A stretch of DNA of 64,000 nt from Actinacidiphila epipremni (GTDB lineage: Bacteria > Actinomycetota > Actinomycetes > Streptomycetales > Streptomycetaceae). The stretch is from the NCBI RefSeq assembly GCF_012034175.1, contig NZ_JAATEJ010000002.1:124001-188000 (forward strand), read 5' to 3'. The notes below the pieces were generated by a model. The model did not search any database. It saw nothing but the letters and a program-made list of their open reading frames with translations, and had not been told where the DNA came from. Position numbers and translations under genes: made by a program. Positions 19,683 through 28,799 of this stretch are shown here, in pieces (the first letter of the stretch is position 1; each line of letters opens with the position of its first letter).

Positions 19683-20598
19683 ACCGGATCCTCGGGTCCA
19701 GGACCGCGTAGAGCAGGTCGACGAGCAGGTTGGCGACGAGGAACACGATCACCAGCACCGTCACGAACCCGACCACCGTCGGCGGGTTGTTGTGCACGAT
19801 GCCCTGGTAGACCTGGTAGCCCACGCCGTGGATGTTGAAGATGCGCTCGGTGACGAGGGCACCGGCCATCAGGTTGCCGATGTCCGTGCCGAGGAAGGTC
19901 ACCACGGGTATCAGCGAGTTGCGCAGCATGTGGTTGGTGATCACCCGGCGCCGGGGCAGGCCCTTGGCCACCGCGGTGCGCAGGTAGTCGGCACGGGAGT
20001 TCTCGGCGACCGAGGTCCTGGTCAACCGTGCCACATACGCCAGGGAGACGCCGGCCAGCACCAGGCCCGGCATGATCAGCTGATTGAACGGTGCACCGTC
20101 ACCCACGGAGGGCTTCACTATTCCCCACTTGACGCCGACCAGGTACTGGAGGACATAGCCGGTGACGAAGGTGGGGATGGAGACCACGAGCAGCGTGATG
20201 GCCAGCACTCCGGTGTCCAGGAACCGGCCGCGCCGCATGCCCGCGAACAGGCCGAGCGCGACACCGATCACGGCCTCGATGACGAAGGCAACGATCGTCA
20301 GCTTCAGCGTGACGGGGTAGGCCGACTTCAGCAGTTCGCTGACCGGCTGGCCCGTGGACGCCTTACCGAAGTCGCCGTGGAAGATACCCGACATGTAGAT
20401 CCAGTACTGCTGGATCAGCGGGTCGTTCAGATGCAGGTCATGTCTGATCTGAGCGGCCGTTGCGGGGTCCGGCGTACGGTCTCCGAACATGGCGGCCACG
20501 GGATCACCGAGCCCGTAGACCATGACGAAGATCAACAAAGTGGTTCCGATGAACACGGGAACCATCTGGAGCAGTCGCCTGATGACGTAGCGCCCCAT
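19675..20598 (-). CDS. Oligopeptide ABC importer permease, DppB/OppB type (operon C)
   Basis: 307 residues, six helices, start MGRYVIRRLLQMVPVFIG and end LLYAVLDPRIRYA. EAA loop RADYLRTAVAKGLPRRRVITNH. It is separated from the binding protein gene by 141 bases holding two strong hairpins, so its transcription or mRNA stability is probably set apart from that of the binding protein. Confidence 0.89.
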   Translation of the reverse strand: MGRYVIRRLLQMVPVFIGTTLLIFVMVYGLGDPVAAMFGDRTPDPATAAQIRHDLHLNDPLIQQYWIYMSGIFHGDFGKASTGQPVSELLKSAYPVTLKLTIVAFVIEAVIGVALGLFAGMRRGRFLDTGVLAITLLVVSIPTFVTGYVLQYLVGVKWGIVKPSVGDGAPFNQLIMPGLVLAGVSLAYVARLTRTSVAENSRADYLRTAVAKGLPRRRVITNHMLRNSLIPVVTFLGTDIGNLMAGALVTERIFNIHGVGYQVYQGIVHNNPPTVVGFVTVLVIVFLVANLLVDLLYAVLDPRIRYA

Positions 20599-20622
20599 CT
20601 GCCCTCCAGGGATCGGGCAGAC

Positions 20623-20651
20623 GTCGGCCGGGGCTTGTGGCCCCGGCCGAC
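20623..20651 (-). terminator. 12-bp hairpin inside operon C, downstream copy
   Basis: Perfect 12-bp GC-rich stem (20623-20634 with 20640-20651) and a 5-base loop, just upstream of the DppB-type permease start. A position between binding protein and membrane genes is typical of structures that stabilise or terminate after the binding protein message, giving excess binding protein. Confidence 0.6.
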
Positions 20652-20689
20652 ATCCACACCGCGAGCGGTTGTTGTCAGTTCCCCCGCGG

Positions 20690-20721
20690 GCGCGCCCGGC
20701 TGTCTCCCCTGCCGGGCGCGC
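20690..20721 (-). terminator. 11-bp hairpin directly after the operon C binding protein gene
   Basis: Perfect stem GCGCGCCCGGC/GCCGGGCGCGC (20690-20700 with 20711-20721) and a 10-base loop, 19 bases past the binding protein stop on the minus strand. First of two hairpins in this gap. Confidence 0.6.
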
Positions 20722-20739
20722 TCACTGGTGTTGCTGGGA

Positions 20740-22407
20740 TCAGCCGTTGACGGTGATGTCGGTGAACACCGGGACGCTGAAGGCGTTCTCGGTCACATTC
20801 GACACCCGCGCGGACCAGCCGGCCTCACCATTCTGGTACCACAGCGGGACGATCGGCATGTCGTTGAGGATGAGCTTCTCGGCCTGCTGGTACAGGGCGA
20901 CCGACTTGGCGGTGTCACCCTCGGCGTTGGCCTGGTTGATCAGCGAGTCGACCTGCGGGTTGCTGTACTTGGAGTCGTTCGAGCTGCCGCCCGTCGCGTA
21001 CAGCGGCGTGATGAAGTCGTCGATCAGCGGGTAGTCCATCTGCCACCCGGAACGGAACGGCTGCTTCATCTGCTGCTTGGTGATCTGGTTGCGGAAGTCC
21101 GCGAAGGTACCGGTCGGCGCGCCGACGCACGCCTTGTTGTCACCCAGCGCGTTGTTGATGCTGTTGCAGACCGCGTCGACCCAGTCCTTGTGCGGCGAGT
21201 CGGCGTTGTAGCCGATCGTCATGTGGCCGCCGGGCAGGCCGCCACCTTCCTGGATCAGCTGCTTGGCCTTGATCGGGTCGTACGTCACCGCGTCGCCGGC
21301 CAGGGTGGTGCTGAAGCCGCCGGCCGCACCCAGCACCGGGGAGGTGAGGTCGGTGGCCGGGGTGCGGGTGCCCTGGAAGATCTTGTCGGTGATGGTCTTC
21401 CGGTCGATCGCCATGGAGATGCCCAGGCGGACCTTCTCCATGCCCGGCTTGCTCCACGCCTTCTCGTACATCGGGAAGGAGAACGTCTGGATGATGCCGG
21501 CCGGCTGGTTCAGGTAGCGGCCGTCGAGGTCGTCCTTGACGTGCGGCAGGTCGGCCGGCGGGATGGTGTCCAGGACGTCCAGGTTGCCCGACTGCAGGTC
21601 GGCGTAGGCCGTCTCGTCGCTGGTGTAGACCTTGAGCAGCACGCCCTTGTTCTTGGGCTTGCTGGGGCCGGTGTAGTTCGGGTTCGGGACCAGCTTCATG
21701 CTCGTGCCCTTGGTGTAGGACTCGACCATGTACGGGCCGTCGCCGATCGGCTTGGCCAGGTACGCCGCGTGGTTGGTGAAGAACTCCGTCGGCAGCGGCG
21801 CGAAGGCCTTGTAGCCCAGGCGGTCCGGCCAGGTGGAGAACTTCTGCTTCAGCTTCACGGTGAAGGTGTGGTCGTCCACGACCTTCAGGCCCGACATCGT
21901 CTGGGCGGTCGGCTTGGCGTTCTCGTCGTCGGACGGGTGGACGGCGTCGTAGCCGTCGATGTCGGCGAAGAAGTACGCGTTCAGCTGCTTGTTCGTGACC
22001 AGGGCGCCGTAGTTCCAGGCGTCCACGAACGACTTGGCGGTCACCGGGGTGCCGTCGGAGAACTTCAGGTCGGGCTTGACCTTGATGGTGAAGTTCTGCT
22101 GGTCGGTCGTGGTGATGGAGTCGGCGGCCTCCAGCATGGCCTTGCCGGTCTTGGGGTCGTACTCCTTGAGGTTCATGAAGATCATGTCAAGGACCTTGCC
22201 GCCCTGCACCTCATTGGTGTTGGCGGGCTCCAGCGGGTTCTGGGGGTCGCCCCACCACGCCCGGACGATCCCGTCGCTGGACGAGCTCGCCTTGGTGCTG
22301 CTGCCCTTGTCCTTGTCGCCCGAGTCATCGCTCGAACTGCAGGCCGTCGCTGCGAGGGCGATCACGGCCGCACCTACGACCCACTTGGCGCTCTTGGCAC
22401 CGCGCAT
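20740..22407 (-). CDS. Peptide-binding lipoprotein, SBP family 5 (operon C)
   Basis: 555 residues. Lipoprotein signal MRGAKSAKWVVGAAVIALA with Cys in AATACSSS and a charged Ser/Lys/Asp linker. The mature protein starts IVRAWWGDPQNPLEPANTNE, matching operon B closely. ATG 22405-22407 has GAGGAGG about 8 bases upstream. A single Cys pair near NSINNALGDNKAC is conserved with operon B, but the second pair is missing. First gene of operon C. Confidence 0.9.
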   Translation of the reverse strand: MRGAKSAKWVVGAAVIALAATACSSSDDSGDKDKGSSTKASSSSDGIVRAWWGDPQNPLEPANTNEVQGGKVLDMIFMNLKEYDPKTGKAMLEAADSITTTDQQNFTIKVKPDLKFSDGTPVTAKSFVDAWNYGALVTNKQLNAYFFADIDGYDAVHPSDDENAKPTAQTMSGLKVVDDHTFTVKLKQKFSTWPDRLGYKAFAPLPTEFFTNHAAYLAKPIGDGPYMVESYTKGTSMKLVPNPNYTGPSKPKNKGVLLKVYTSDETAYADLQSGNLDVLDTIPPADLPHVKDDLDGRYLNQPAGIIQTFSFPMYEKAWSKPGMEKVRLGISMAIDRKTITDKIFQGTRTPATDLTSPVLGAAGGFSTTLAGDAVTYDPIKAKQLIQEGGGLPGGHMTIGYNADSPHKDWVDAVCNSINNALGDNKACVGAPTGTFADFRNQITKQQMKQPFRSGWQMDYPLIDDFITPLYATGGSSNDSKYSNPQVDSLINQANAEGDTAKSVALYQQAEKLILNDMPIVPLWYQNGEAGWSARVSNVTENAFSVPVFTDITVNG

Positions 22408-22791
22408 GGGTTTGCCTCCTCAGGAGTCACTGTCGATACGTGAAAGGAAGGCCGGACGCTCACTGACACCCCTGACAGCGACTACGGCCTTCCCGTGCTC
22501 GTGAGTCGGCGCTCCCCATCAGCGCGTGACCCATTGACCCGAGCTCAACTTCGTCCCACTATCGGGCACGTTTGAAGTCGGATCGACACAGGGTTGGTCT
22601 CGCTTTGGTCACATCAGCGGTGCGGCCGTTCCAGAATCCGGACATTATGGAACGTAGACAGACACCGGCGAATTGGGCGGTGTGACGTATCTAACGGAGA
22701 TTGCTGTCCGGAAAGCGGACGCGCCGACGTCATGGAGAAGGGGCCCAGGAAGCCCTGGACCCCTCACCGAACGCTTGGGTGTCAGCGGGCG
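22408..22791 (-). promoter_or_regulatory. 384-base gap: operon C promoter region and typA terminator
   Basis: No gene seen. The part next to the operon C start holds a 9-bp inverted repeat (22446-22454 with 22485-22493) that could fold in the mRNA leader. The central part (22560-22690) has lower GC and probably carries the promoter. A terminator for typA occupies the other end. Confidence 0.4.
22740..22763 (-). terminator. Terminator of typA
   Basis: 10-bp stem with one G-U pair in the minus-strand RNA (22740-22749 with 22754-22763) and a 4-base loop AAGC-type, about 30 bases past the typA stop. Confidence 0.55.
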
Positions 22792-24657
22792 TCAGCGCTT
22801 GGCGCGGGACGCGGCACGGCCCCGCTCCTTCTGGTCGAGGACCACCTTACGGATCCTGACCGTCTCGGGGGTCACTTCGATGCATTCATCGTCCCGGCAG
22901 AACTCCAGGGACTGTTCAAGGGACAGCAAACGCGGCGGAACAAGGGACTCCGTGACATCGGCGGTCGAGGACCGCATGTTCGTGAGCTTCTTCTCCTTGG
23001 TGATGTTCACGTCCATGTCGTCCGAGCGGGAGTTCTCGCCGACGATCATGCCCTCGTAGACCTCGGTGGTCGGCGAGACGAACAGCACGCCGCGCTCCTG
23101 GAGGTTGGTCATCGCGAACGCGGTGACGACGCCCGCGCGGTCCGCGACGAGCGAGCCGTTGTTACGGGTGCGCAACTCGCCGAACCACGGCTCGTGGCCC
23201 TCGAAGATGGAGTGCGCGATGCCCGTGCCGCGGGTCTGGGTCAGGAACTCGGTGCGGAAGCCGATCAGGCCGCGGGAGGGCACGATCCACTCCATGCGGA
23301 TCCAGCCGGACCCGTGGTTGGTCATCGTCTCCATCCGGCCCTTGCGGGACGCCATGAGCTGGGTGATCGCGCCCAGGTGCTCCTCGGGCGAGTCGATGGT
23401 CATCCGCTCGATCGGCTCATGGATCTTCCCGTCGATCTCCTTGGTGACCACCTCGGGCTTGCCGACGGTCAGCTCGAAGCCCTCCCGGCGCATGGTCTCC
23501 ACCAGGATGGCCAGCGCCAGCTCACCGCGGCCCTGCACCTCCCAGGCGTCCGGCCGCTCGGTCGGCAGCACCCGCAGCGACACGTTGCCGACCAGCTCGC
23601 GGTCCAGCCGGTCCTTGACCAGCCGCGCGGTGACCTTGTGGCCCTTGCCGCCCTTGCCGACCAGCGGCGAGGTGTTCGTACCGATCGTCATGGAGATCGC
23701 CGGCTCGTCGACCGTGATCAGCGGCAGCGCGATCGGGTTGTCCGGGTCGGCCAGCGTCTCGCCGATCATGATGTCCGGGATGCCGGCGACCGCGCAGATG
23801 TCACCGGGGCCCGCGCTCTCGGCGGGCTTGCGGGTCAGCGCCTCGGTCATCATCAGCTCGGTGATGCGGACGTTGGAGATGCTGCCGTCCCGCCGGATCC
23901 ACGCGACGGTCTGGCCCTTCTTCAGGTTGCCCTGCTCCACCCGCAGCAGCGCGATACGGCCGAGGAAGGTGTCGGCGTCCAGGTTGGTGACATGCGCCTG
24001 GAGCGGCGCGTCCTCGTCGTAGACCGGGGCCGGGACGGTCGACAGGATCGTGGAGAAGAACGGCTCCAGGCTGTCGCTGTCGGCCGGGACGGTGCCGTCG
24101 GCCGGCTTGGTCAGCGAGGCGACGCCGTCGCGGGCGCACGCGTAGACGATCGGGAACTCGATCTGGTCCTCGTCGGCGTCCAGGTCCAGGAAGAGGTCGT
24201 AGGTCTCGTTGACGACCTCGTCGATCCGGGAGTCCGGGCGGTCGGTCTTGTTGATGCAGAGGATGACCGGCAGCCGGGCCGACAGCGCCTTGCGCAGCAC
24301 GAAGCGGGTCTGCGGCAGGGGGCCTTCGGAGGCGTCCACCAGCAGCACGACCGCGTCCACCATCGACAGGCCGCGCTCCACCTCGCCGCCGAAGTCGGCG
24401 TGGCCGGGGGTGTCGATGATGTTGATCGTGACCGGGGTGCCGCCGTCCTTGGGGTGGTACTTCACGGCGGTGTTCTTCGCGAGAATGGTGATGCCCTTCT
24501 CGCGCTCCAGGTCGTTGGAGTCCATCATCCGGTCGTCCAGATGCTGGTGCGCCGCGAAGGCGCCCGCCTGCTTGAGCATGGCGTCGACGAGAGTCGTCTT
24601 GCCGTGGTCGACGTGGGCGACAATGGCGACGTTGCGGATATCGTGGCGCGTGGACAT
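22792..24657 (-). CDS. typA: TypA/BipA translational GTPase
   Basis: 621-residue GTPase of the elongation factor superfamily, acting on the ribosome and important under stress and low temperature in other bacteria. G1 AHVDHGKTT (about residues 14-22), switch II DTPGHADFGGEVERG, and G4 NKTDRPD are visible, followed by the beta-barrel, EF-G III/V-like domains and the TypA-specific C-terminus. ATG 24655-24657 with GGGAGAAG about 8 bases upstream. Monocistronic: own terminator, divergent from the membrane protein at 24856. Confidence 0.95.
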   Translation of the reverse strand: MSTRHDIRNVAIVAHVDHGKTTLVDAMLKQAGAFAAHQHLDDRMMDSNDLEREKGITILAKNTAVKYHPKDGGTPVTINIIDTPGHADFGGEVERGLSMVDAVVLLVDASEGPLPQTRFVLRKALSARLPVILCINKTDRPDSRIDEVVNETYDLFLDLDADEDQIEFPIVYACARDGVASLTKPADGTVPADSDSLEPFFSTILSTVPAPVYDEDAPLQAHVTNLDADTFLGRIALLRVEQGNLKKGQTVAWIRRDGSISNVRITELMMTEALTRKPAESAGPGDICAVAGIPDIMIGETLADPDNPIALPLITVDEPAISMTIGTNTSPLVGKGGKGHKVTARLVKDRLDRELVGNVSLRVLPTERPDAWEVQGRGELALAILVETMRREGFELTVGKPEVVTKEIDGKIHEPIERMTIDSPEEHLGAITQLMASRKGRMETMTNHGSGWIRMEWIVPSRGLIGFRTEFLTQTRGTGIAHSIFEGHEPWFGELRTRNNGSLVADRAGVVTAFAMTNLQERGVLFVSPTTEVYEGMIVGENSRSDDMDVNITKEKKLTNMRSSTADVTESLVPPRLLSLEQSLEFCRDDECIEVTPETVRIRKVVLDQKERGRAASRAKR

Positions 24658-24855
24658 GCTGCGGCGCTTCTCCCGGATCGTGGATGACGTCGCGTTCCTG
24701 TGTGACGCGCTCGCCTGCCGGGCACACCTCACGCCACGGCCTCTCCCATGGTACGTGGCCCGTCCCCCTCCGCCCGCCGGTGTGCCGCCCGGGGGCCGCT
24801 GCGCGGGGGCGTCCGCACGGCGGATATCAGCGGACAAGCTGGTGGTGGGCATGCC

Positions 24856-26181
24856 ATGATCCCGGGCGTGTCCACGCCATCGGCTTCGCCGAACTCCCCG
24901 CACGCCGCGCAGCCGGCGCCATCGCCGCTCTCCCCGCTTGAGCCGCAGCCGCCGGTTGCCCCGGTTGAGCCGGTTGAGCCGGTTGAGCCGCAGGCGCCGC
25001 TCGCCGGGCTCGGCCCGCAGCCGCCGTACGACGACGGGGCCGTGCCGCCGCTGCCCGCCGGTACGGGTGGCGGCGCGCCCGCCGTGCGGCCCCGCAAGCT
25101 CGGCCTGATGCTGGTCGCCGTGCCCGTGGGGGTGGCGCTCGGGCTGGCCGGCGCGCTCGGCGCGGTGCCGTACGGCACGGGTTACCTCGCGCTCTTCGCG
25201 GTGGGGGTGCTGGCCGGGGTCAGCGTGTTCAACCTGCTCTCGACGCTGCTGGCCGGCTTCTCCGGGCTGGCCCCGGTGTACGGCACGCTCGGCGCGGGGC
25301 GCCGACTCGGCGCGACGACCGTACGGGGGCGGCTGCTCACCGTACGCATGGTGCCGGTGGTGCTGCTCAGCACATGCCTGGTCCTCACCGATCGGCCCGA
25401 CCTGCGCGGGCGGCTGCGCCGCGGGGCGGTGGTGCAGCTGGTCGTCCAGCTCGCGGTGGCCGGGGGCGTCGCGGCGGTGGGCGGGGCGCCGGGGGTCTAC
25501 TTCGGGGTGGGGCTCGGCTTCATCACCGTGCTGATCTTCACGTCCGGCGCGGGGAAGGTGACCTCGCCGGCCTGGCGGCTGTGGCGGCTGCGGGCCGGGG
25601 AGGAGGAGGCGAAGCTCGGCGAGTGGCGGGTGGACCCGGCGACGCTCGCCGCCGCGCGGGCCGCGGCGCTCGGGCGGATCGACCTCATGCGGGCCGCGCT
25701 CGCCGGCGCGCCGCCCTCCGGCTCGCCGCGGCGCCAGGCCCTCGGCATCACGCTCGCGCTCGCGGAGGGCCGGTCCGATGTCGCCGCCCGCGAGGCGCTG
25801 GCCCTGCGGGAGCGCTCGCACGCGCCCTCGCTGCGGCTGGCCGCGCTCCAGCTCTACGCGATGGCCGTCTCCGACGGGGTGTACGCCGGGCGGTGGCGCC
25901 CGCAGGAGGCGCTGCCCCACTTCGCCGCGGCGCTTGCCGCGCTCCGCGCGGAGGGTTCCGTGGCGGCGCTGCGCGGCACGGACCTCGCGGCCCGTGAGGC
26001 CCTCTTCCAGGGCCGCCCCGCCCGAGCGGTTGCCCTCGCCGGGCAGGCCGCCGCGACGTCCCCCGACGCCTTGAGCCGCGCCACCGCCCTCCACACCCTC
26101 GCCTCCGCCCACACCGCCATGGCCCGCCCCACCAACGCCGCCGCCGCGGCAGCAAAGTCCGCGGCCCTCCTCCACTTCTGA
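24856..26181 (+). CDS. Membrane protein with Pro-rich head and Ala-rich cytoplasmic domain
   Basis: 441 residues. The N-terminal 85 residues are Pro/Glu-rich and include a PVEPVEPVEP repeat encoded by the 9-bp tandem repeat GTTGAGCCG. Four membrane helices follow (about residues 85-240). The C-terminal 200 residues are Ala/Leu/Arg-rich helices resembling TPR-like repeats (LREALA...RAVALAGQAAATSPDALSRATALHTLASAHTAMA). ATG 24856 chosen; GTG 24868 is an alternative. Probably a conserved Streptomyces hypothetical next to typA. No function can be given. Confidence 0.7.
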   Translation: MIPGVSTPSASPNSPHAAQPAPSPLSPLEPQPPVAPVEPVEPVEPQAPLAGLGPQPPYDDGAVPPLPAGTGGGAPAVRPRKLGLMLVAVPVGVALGLAGALGAVPYGTGYLALFAVGVLAGVSVFNLLSTLLAGFSGLAPVYGTLGAGRRLGATTVRGRLLTVRMVPVVLLSTCLVLTDRPDLRGRLRRGAVVQLVVQLAVAGGVAAVGGAPGVYFGVGLGFITVLIFTSGAGKVTSPAWRLWRLRAGEEEAKLGEWRVDPATLAAARAAALGRIDLMRAALAGAPPSGSPRRQALGITLALAEGRSDVAAREALALRERSHAPSLRLAALQLYAMAVSDGVYAGRWRPQEALPHFAAALAALRAEGSVAALRGTDLAAREALFQGRPARAVALAGQAAATSPDALSRATALHTLASAHTAMARPTNAAAAAAKSAALLHF

Positions 26182-26608
26182 GCTCTCCCCCCCGGGGCTG
26201 CCCCGTCCTGCCGCCTTGCGACCTTCCGCCGCGGGTGGGCTGGTCGCTCCGTTCTCCCCCAGAGCGTTGCCTGGGGGTACCCCCACGCGCCCCTGATTTG
26301 CCGGCGTCCGCGCGCCAACGCCCGCTCACCCGGCGCCGGGCTCCTACGCCCCGGGCTGCCCCGTCCTGCCGTCCCGCGAACATCCGCCGGTTCTCGGCTT
26401 GTCGCGCAGTTCCCCGCGCCCCTGGTATGCCGGCGTCTCTGCGCAGACGCAGCCTCTGCGCGGGAGGGCACGGTTCTTCAGGGGCGCGTGGGGGTACCCC
26501 CAGGCAACGCTCTGGGGGAGAACGGCGCGATCAGCCGGGAACCGGCGGAAGGTCGCAAGCGGGCGGGGCGGGGCAGGGCGGGGCGTTGGTGCGGGGCCCG
26601 CCGGGGGG
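26182..26608. repeat. 427-base gap built on a long inverted repeat
   Basis: Between convergent genes. A perfect 48-bp inverted repeat (26249-26296 against 26478-26525) with core GGGGGTACCCCC is extended by a second matching block (26215-26231 against 26543-26559), giving arms of about 82 bases and a loop of about 180 bases. Inside the loop, a 19-base direct repeat of 26195-26213 occurs at 26353-26371. The motif CGCGCAGTTCCCCGCGCCCC at about 26404 is a sequence I recognise as common in Streptomyces intergenic DNA. Probably a repeat element that also terminates both genes. No coding gene seen. Confidence 0.75.
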
Positions 26609-28405
26609 CTATTTGCGGAAGCCGATGTCCTGGAAGCGCGGGGTCTCGAAGCCGAACGCGCCCGCGTTGGCGACCGTCGTGCGGAGGGCGACCACGGCGG
26701 GGCGCTGGTAGAGGGGGATGGAGCCGGCGGCAGCCCAGATGCGGGCGTCGGCCTGGGCGGTCAGGGAGCGGGCGGCGCCCGCGTCGAGTTCGGAGCCGGC
26801 GCGGTCGAGGAGCTGGTCGATCTGGTCCGTGCCGACACGCGTGTAGTTCTGCGCGACGCTCAGGGAGCCGTCCGGCGCCGGCACGGGCTTCGCGTAGATG
26901 GGCGTGTCGTCCGTCGCCGGGTAGGCCGTACCCGGCCAGGAGTAGAGCGCGAGGTCGAAGTCACCCGCCGCGATGTGGTCCTGGAAGTAGCTCGTCCCGT
27001 CGACCTTCGTGATCTCCGTACGGATCCCGATCGCGGAGAGCATCTTCGCGATCCGCCCCCCGACATCGTCCAGCGTGGGCGACCCCGCGGGCAGCACGAA
27101 CCGCAGGCTCAGCTGCTTGCCGGCCTTGGTCACCGCCCGGGCCGGCTCGACGACGGTGAGCGCCCCGGACGCCGCGCTGCGGCCGGGCCCGGCCGCCTGG
27201 TCGCCGGCCTTCGCGGTGGACTGCTTCCAGCCCGCGTCCGCCAGAGCGGCCTGCGCCTGCTGGAGGCTGGCCTTGCCGAGCGCCGAGCTGTGGTCGGCGT
27301 AGCCGTCCTGGGAGGGCAGCACCAGGTGGTTGCCGAGCGCCACCGCGGGCAGCCCGAGCGGCTTGAGCACCGCCGCCGCGATGGCCTTGCGGTCGACGGC
27401 CTGCGCGACCGCGTGCCGTACCTTCTCGTCGGCCAGCGGCCCCGCGCTGCCGTTGAGCGCGAGCTGCGCGTACGCCGCGTCGGGCGCCTTGCGCACGGCC
27501 AGGCCCCGGGTCTTCTTGACGGTGGACAGCGCGCCGGCGTCGATGTCGGCGAGGTCCAGCTTGCCGGCGGCCAGCGCCGCGGCCCGCTTGTCGCGCGGCA
27601 CCGCGGTGAGCACGAGCTGGTCGAGCTTGGCGCGCTGCCCCCACCACGAGGCGTTGCGCACCAGCGTGACCGTACCGGCCTTGCTGTCGACGCCCTTGAC
27701 GGCGAAGGGCCCGGCGACGACGGGCAGCGCGGTGCGGGCCCCGTCGTTGAAGGCGTCGGGGTCGCCGGTGACGGACTTGGGGTAGAGCGGGCTGAACAGC
27801 GAGCGCCAGTCGGCGTAGGGCGTGCTGAAGGTGACCTCGATGTGCGAGGCGTCCTTGCCCTGCTTGATCGCGGCGATCCGGTCGTACCCGGCGTTGCGCG
27901 AGGTCCAGTACGCGGTGTTGGTGCCGCCCAGCGCCTTCCACTGGGCGGTGAAGTCGGCGATGCCGACGGCCCGCCCGTCGCTCCACTTCGCCTTGGGGTT
28001 GAGCTCGTAGGTCACGACCTGCCGCGGCTGCGTCGCGCTGACGTCGGCCTTCTTCAGGAAGTCGGTGTCGGCCGCCGGCCGCCCGTGCGCGTCCAGCCGG
28101 AACATCGCCGGCAGCGTGGCGCCGGCGACCAGCGAGGTGTCGGCGTCCGCGTCGGCCTGGAAGGCGTTGAGGGTGCGCGGCACGCTGTCGACGGCCCAGC
28201 GCAGGGTGCCGCCGTCGCGGACGCCGGCCCGCGCGACGGAGGCGATGTCGGTGCCGGCGGTGCCGGCGGCGTGGTTGCCGTCGCCGGACGAGCACGCGGT
28301 GGCGCTCAGGGTGAGGGCGGCGCCTGCGGTGAGGGCCACGGCGATACGCACCGCGTGCGCCCGCGGCGCCGGGGGGACAGCGGTCGGGGCCGCACTGCGG
28401 TTCAT
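26609..28405 (-). CDS. ABC-type solute-binding lipoprotein, SBP family 5 (peptide-like)
   Basis: 598 residues. Signal peptide with Cys in SATACSSG. Family 5 binding-protein fold (GGTLRWAVDSVPRTLNAFQ, later KWSDGRAVGIADFTAQWKALGG). It is shorter on motifs than the operon A-C binding proteins and is more like the orphan peptide-binding lipoproteins of actinomycetes (LpqW/monoacyl-PIM-binding-like family). No permease or ATPase is adjacent, so it may serve another transporter or act in cell-envelope metabolism. ATG 28403-28405 with GGAGGAG 8 bases upstream; TAG stop at 26609-26611. Confidence 0.82.
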   Translation of the reverse strand: MNRSAAPTAVPPAPRAHAVRIAVALTAGAALTLSATACSSGDGNHAAGTAGTDIASVARAGVRDGGTLRWAVDSVPRTLNAFQADADADTSLVAGATLPAMFRLDAHGRPAADTDFLKKADVSATQPRQVVTYELNPKAKWSDGRAVGIADFTAQWKALGGTNTAYWTSRNAGYDRIAAIKQGKDASHIEVTFSTPYADWRSLFSPLYPKSVTGDPDAFNDGARTALPVVAGPFAVKGVDSKAGTVTLVRNASWWGQRAKLDQLVLTAVPRDKRAAALAAGKLDLADIDAGALSTVKKTRGLAVRKAPDAAYAQLALNGSAGPLADEKVRHAVAQAVDRKAIAAAVLKPLGLPAVALGNHLVLPSQDGYADHSSALGKASLQQAQAALADAGWKQSTAKAGDQAAGPGRSAASGALTVVEPARAVTKAGKQLSLRFVLPAGSPTLDDVGGRIAKMLSAIGIRTEITKVDGTSYFQDHIAAGDFDLALYSWPGTAYPATDDTPIYAKPVPAPDGSLSVAQNYTRVGTDQIDQLLDRAGSELDAGAARSLTAQADARIWAAAGSIPLYQRPAVVALRTTVANAGAFGFETPRFQDIGFRK

Positions 28406-28799
28406 GAGGTCGCTCCTCCGCGACCCTGGCGCGGCCGGGCCGCAGGCGGCTGCGGTCCGGCACCGGCCAGGGATGTTTGTCTGACGATCGAATGGGCCGC
28501 TTTACCGGTGGTCCGGTTATTCGACAGACCCCACTCCAGACGACGGCCCGCCCCGCCCGGCGGCGACCCGCCGACGGCCCCGGCGCACTCCACCCGTCCG
28601 GCCCACCCCGGCCCCCCGCCCGCCGGGACCCGGCCCCCGTACCGCCGGGACCCGGCCGGTATCCGCCGGTGCCGGGCGTCCGCGCCCGCCGATTCGGTGC
28701 ACGCGTCTTCACAACGCGTGGTGTGACGCGCAACACTCGCTTCCGCAAGCCCGCGCCCCGTACCAGCGTTGCCACGGCGGCAGATGGTGAGGACCCCGC
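28406..28799. promoter_or_regulatory. 394-base divergent gap, no gene
   Basis: Lies between the binding lipoprotein (-) and the sdh-linked gene (+). An AT-richer island at about 28468-28550 includes the inverted repeat ACCGG-TGGT-CCGGT and probably carries the minus-strand promoter. A second island at 28705-28745 with GTGTG and CACAC-like half-sites (GTGTGACGCGCAACAC) could be the plus-strand promoter or operator region. A very GC-rich Pro/Arg-coding-like stretch between them shows no supported gene. Confidence 0.3.

Noticed and set aside
26182..26608. Insertion sequence with terminal inverted repeats
   Set aside because: The 180-base interior has no transposase ORF and no target duplication was evident; kept as a repeat element instead.
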